Assembly: GCF_000428845.1 (NCBI RefSeq)
Contig: NZ_AUAS01000006.1
Span: forward strand, 62,001-126,000
Reading direction: 5' to 3'
From: Dyadobacter alkalitolerans DSM 23607
GTDB lineage: Bacteria; Bacteroidota; Bacteroidia; Cytophagales; Spirosomataceae
DNA length: 64,000 bases
Part shown: in pieces, positions 63,401-64,000 of the stretch
Layout of the letters: each line of letters starts with the position of its first letter
Position numbering within the stretch: position 1 is the first letter of the stretch
The notes under the pieces: generated by a model
The model's input: only the letters and a program-made list of their open reading frames with translations
What the model was told of the DNA's origin: nothing
Databases searched by the model: none
Made by a program: the position numbers and the translations under genes

Positions 63401-64000
63401 TTGCCCGCGGCATTTCGGGGAGCGCAGGTTGTAGTAACAGGGGATAGCAAGCAGCTGTCTCCGAGTGATTTATATAAAATACGATATGAAGAAAAGGCAG
63501 ACGAGGAAGAATATACAGCTGCCATAGAAATCGAATCATTACTGGACTTGGCAGCACAATCTCTTGATCAATACCAGCTTACTGGACATTATCGCAGCCT
63601 ATCGCTTGATTTGATTGATTTTTCCAACAGGAACTTTTATAAAGACACATTAAGATTGCTTCCTGATTTCTTGCGAATCAATAGTGATGAGCCTGGCATT
63701 CAATATATTAAGACGGATGGGGTTTGGAAGAACAACATTAACCTCGTTGAAATTGAGCAGGTTGTTTCATTGATCAAAGAGCTTGGAGAAACCGGCAGGA
63801 GCATTGGTGTAGTGACATTTAACTTTTACCAGCAAAATGCGATTCAGGACGCGCTTGAAAGGGAAAATGTGTTCTTCAAGGACCTATTCGTTAAAAACAT
63901 TGAGAACGTGCAGGGCGACGAGCGAGACATTATTATCTTTTCAATGGGATATGCGCCGGATGAGAAGGGGAGAGTTTCCATGCAATTTGGCAGCTTGAAT
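60479..64000 (+). CDS. Large SF1 (UPF1-like) helicase, DUF4011-type N-terminus; C-terminus beyond window
   Basis: The frame starts at the ATG at 60479 and stays open for 1174 codons to the window end. The N-terminus (LKRLTNLSTRNKSLLL) resembles DUF4011-type helicases. Walker A is VVVQGPPGSGKSQ near residue 320. A long region of about 640 residues, mostly helical, separates it from Walker B LVIFDEASQCYAEYG near 962. Motifs TGDSKQLSP, LTGHYRSLS and VQGDERDIIIFSMG follow in the order expected for UPF1-like SF1 helicases. Relatives with DUF4011 occur in nucleic-acid repair and in anti-phage systems such as Hhe; whether a nuclease domain follows is not visible. Confidence 0.8.
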   Translation, partial: MDRILKAYLKRLTNLSTRNKSLLLPGLPSEQFLDLHETDFLLEKPAIELIRQLVSGKSRIALCDVADSRFEKVNEVSKKLRKIARTERFIEEERGSRDLYVGYPFVKGKLSDGTPIHAPLLFFPVTLKMDREQWCLFEVPESNVILNSSFALAYAHFNESVITDDILEKSFEDFPKDFLQFRTHLYEWLKTTPLKINFNQDLFEDKLIAFNALKSSELAASERNGALKLFAEAVLGIFPQAGSYLVPDYNLLLENARDAYFSIPLLEGEPSESEAPKDIPDAIIKAKTVREEEILTPFPVDQSQEEIILAVKSGKSVVVQGPPGSGKSQLICNLMADFASRGKRVLLVCQKRVALDVVYQRLQTIGMADFVGLIHDFKNDRSALYRQVASQIDKVESYKQQNYSLDAVFLERQFTQQSRAIDRTVQDLNAFREALFDETECGVSIKELYLKSDQTAPKVEMKDYYRSFRMDNLDHLRRKLKTYSAYVVHFPADYAWAKRKSFAKFGMSELRNMEELLAEWPKVFSRQKQEFEHLTSQPFSVDYLEKKAEIIERLTDITELITETTTFTLFKKYIATASGHERLAFIRQTTDVLEGFLTEDGIEFSLPTSKVPSFLQSLRKAIEANSSTVSGLWWNMFGKEKKEVEEVAKANGLSTALDNLSKLEIKLKNRIELEGWLTSKHLNFDVSYIDPNELNAGAEYISFFQKSESAADAAVRAALDPWLLTLRHIASESGNYETFNQRIHELKAWIIVWSKLEAAMLPYLLPQQIRKLLEDPDLFSQQLSAALARDFDSMVDMDNLTESMTVPEQAVTKIIVEKSKNLGHTSSEEFVNLFENSIRLAWIEHIESKFPDLRAVTSLKMKQWETNLQESITEKQQLSTDITGIKLREATYKDIEKNRLGNRVTYRELGHQVTKKRMIWPIRKLLENYTDEVFSLIPCWMASPEAVSAVFPMQRALFDLVIFDEASQCYAEYGLPAAFRGAQVVVTGDSKQLSPSDLYKIRYEEKADEEEYTAAIEIESLLDLAAQSLDQYQLTGHYRSLSLDLIDFSNRNFYKDTLRLLPDFLRINSDEPGIQYIKTDGVWKNNINLVEIEQVVSLIKELGETGRSIGVVTFNFYQQNAIQDALERENVFFKDLFVKNIENVQGDERDIIIFSMGYAPDEKGRVSMQFGSLN

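Overview
The window looks like a chromosomal segment of a Bacteroidota bacterium of the Cytophagales, probably close to Dyadobacter or Spirosoma. The evidence is the type IX secretion (T9SS) C-terminal sorting domains, a PorZ-like propeller, GldD, a malate:quinone oxidoreductase, many SPII lipoproteins, and promoters of the Bacteroidota form TTTG-N20-TAnnTTTG with almost no Shine-Dalgarno sequences. The genus is an inference. Most of the window is ordinary housekeeping sequence with accessory islands; I see no phage, insertion sequence, rRNA or CRISPR array.

Layout. 1-9.4 kb: a truncated secreted fibre-like protein, mqo, and two tandem secreted C25 (gingipain/PorU-like) peptidases. 9.4-11.6 kb: a lasso-peptide locus, with a 53-residue precursor gene absent from simple long-ORF calling and an asparagine-synthetase-like cyclase, but no leader-binding protein, leader peptidase or exporter beside them. 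11.6-13 kb: two lipoproteins. 13-19.4 kb: a probable operon gcvT-comB-like-Ig-repeat protein-porZ-like-udk. 19.6-27.3 kb: an FG-GAP protein, a Zn-peptidase/rfaE2/flippase/panD operon, a Tat-signal Gfo/Idh oxidoreductase, panC, and a degenerate GT5 'glycogen synthase' divergent from panC. 27.5-33.5 kb: glmS, gldD, an ImmA/IrrE-like protein that has lost HExxH, then an SDR plus sugar-acid dehydratase pair. 33.6-39.7 kb: a beta-lactamase-like hydrolase and a metal-homeostasis group (MerC-domain protein, Fur-family regulator, lipoprotein, TonB receptor) tied together by a shared palindrome. 39.8-47 kb: propeller protein, pfkB, SDR, clpX, clpP, an XRE regulator and tig. 47-60 kb: three tRNAs, rel/spoT, a second Fur-family regulator, purA, a SNF2 helicase, bestrophin/USP, a two-component system and terC. 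60.5 kb to the end: a large UPF1-like SF1 helicase cut by the window edge.

The main discovery is the lasso locus at 9376-11551. The precursor leader matches the Y-x2-P-x-L-x3-G-x5-T-x-G recognition pattern, and its core starts with Gly and has Asp at position 8, which predicts an 8-residue macrolactam. The missing B1/B2 partners make it an incomplete or trans-complemented system.

Second-rank observations are a family of long hairpin repeats found only between convergent genes, with compensatory changes between copies, and a candidate Fur/Zur operator TTGCAAC-N3-GTTGCAA over two promoters. Two conserved-looking enzymes have also lost catalytic motifs: the GT5 protein and the ImmA/IrrE-like protein. 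All functional assignments come from reading motifs by eye; no database search was run.
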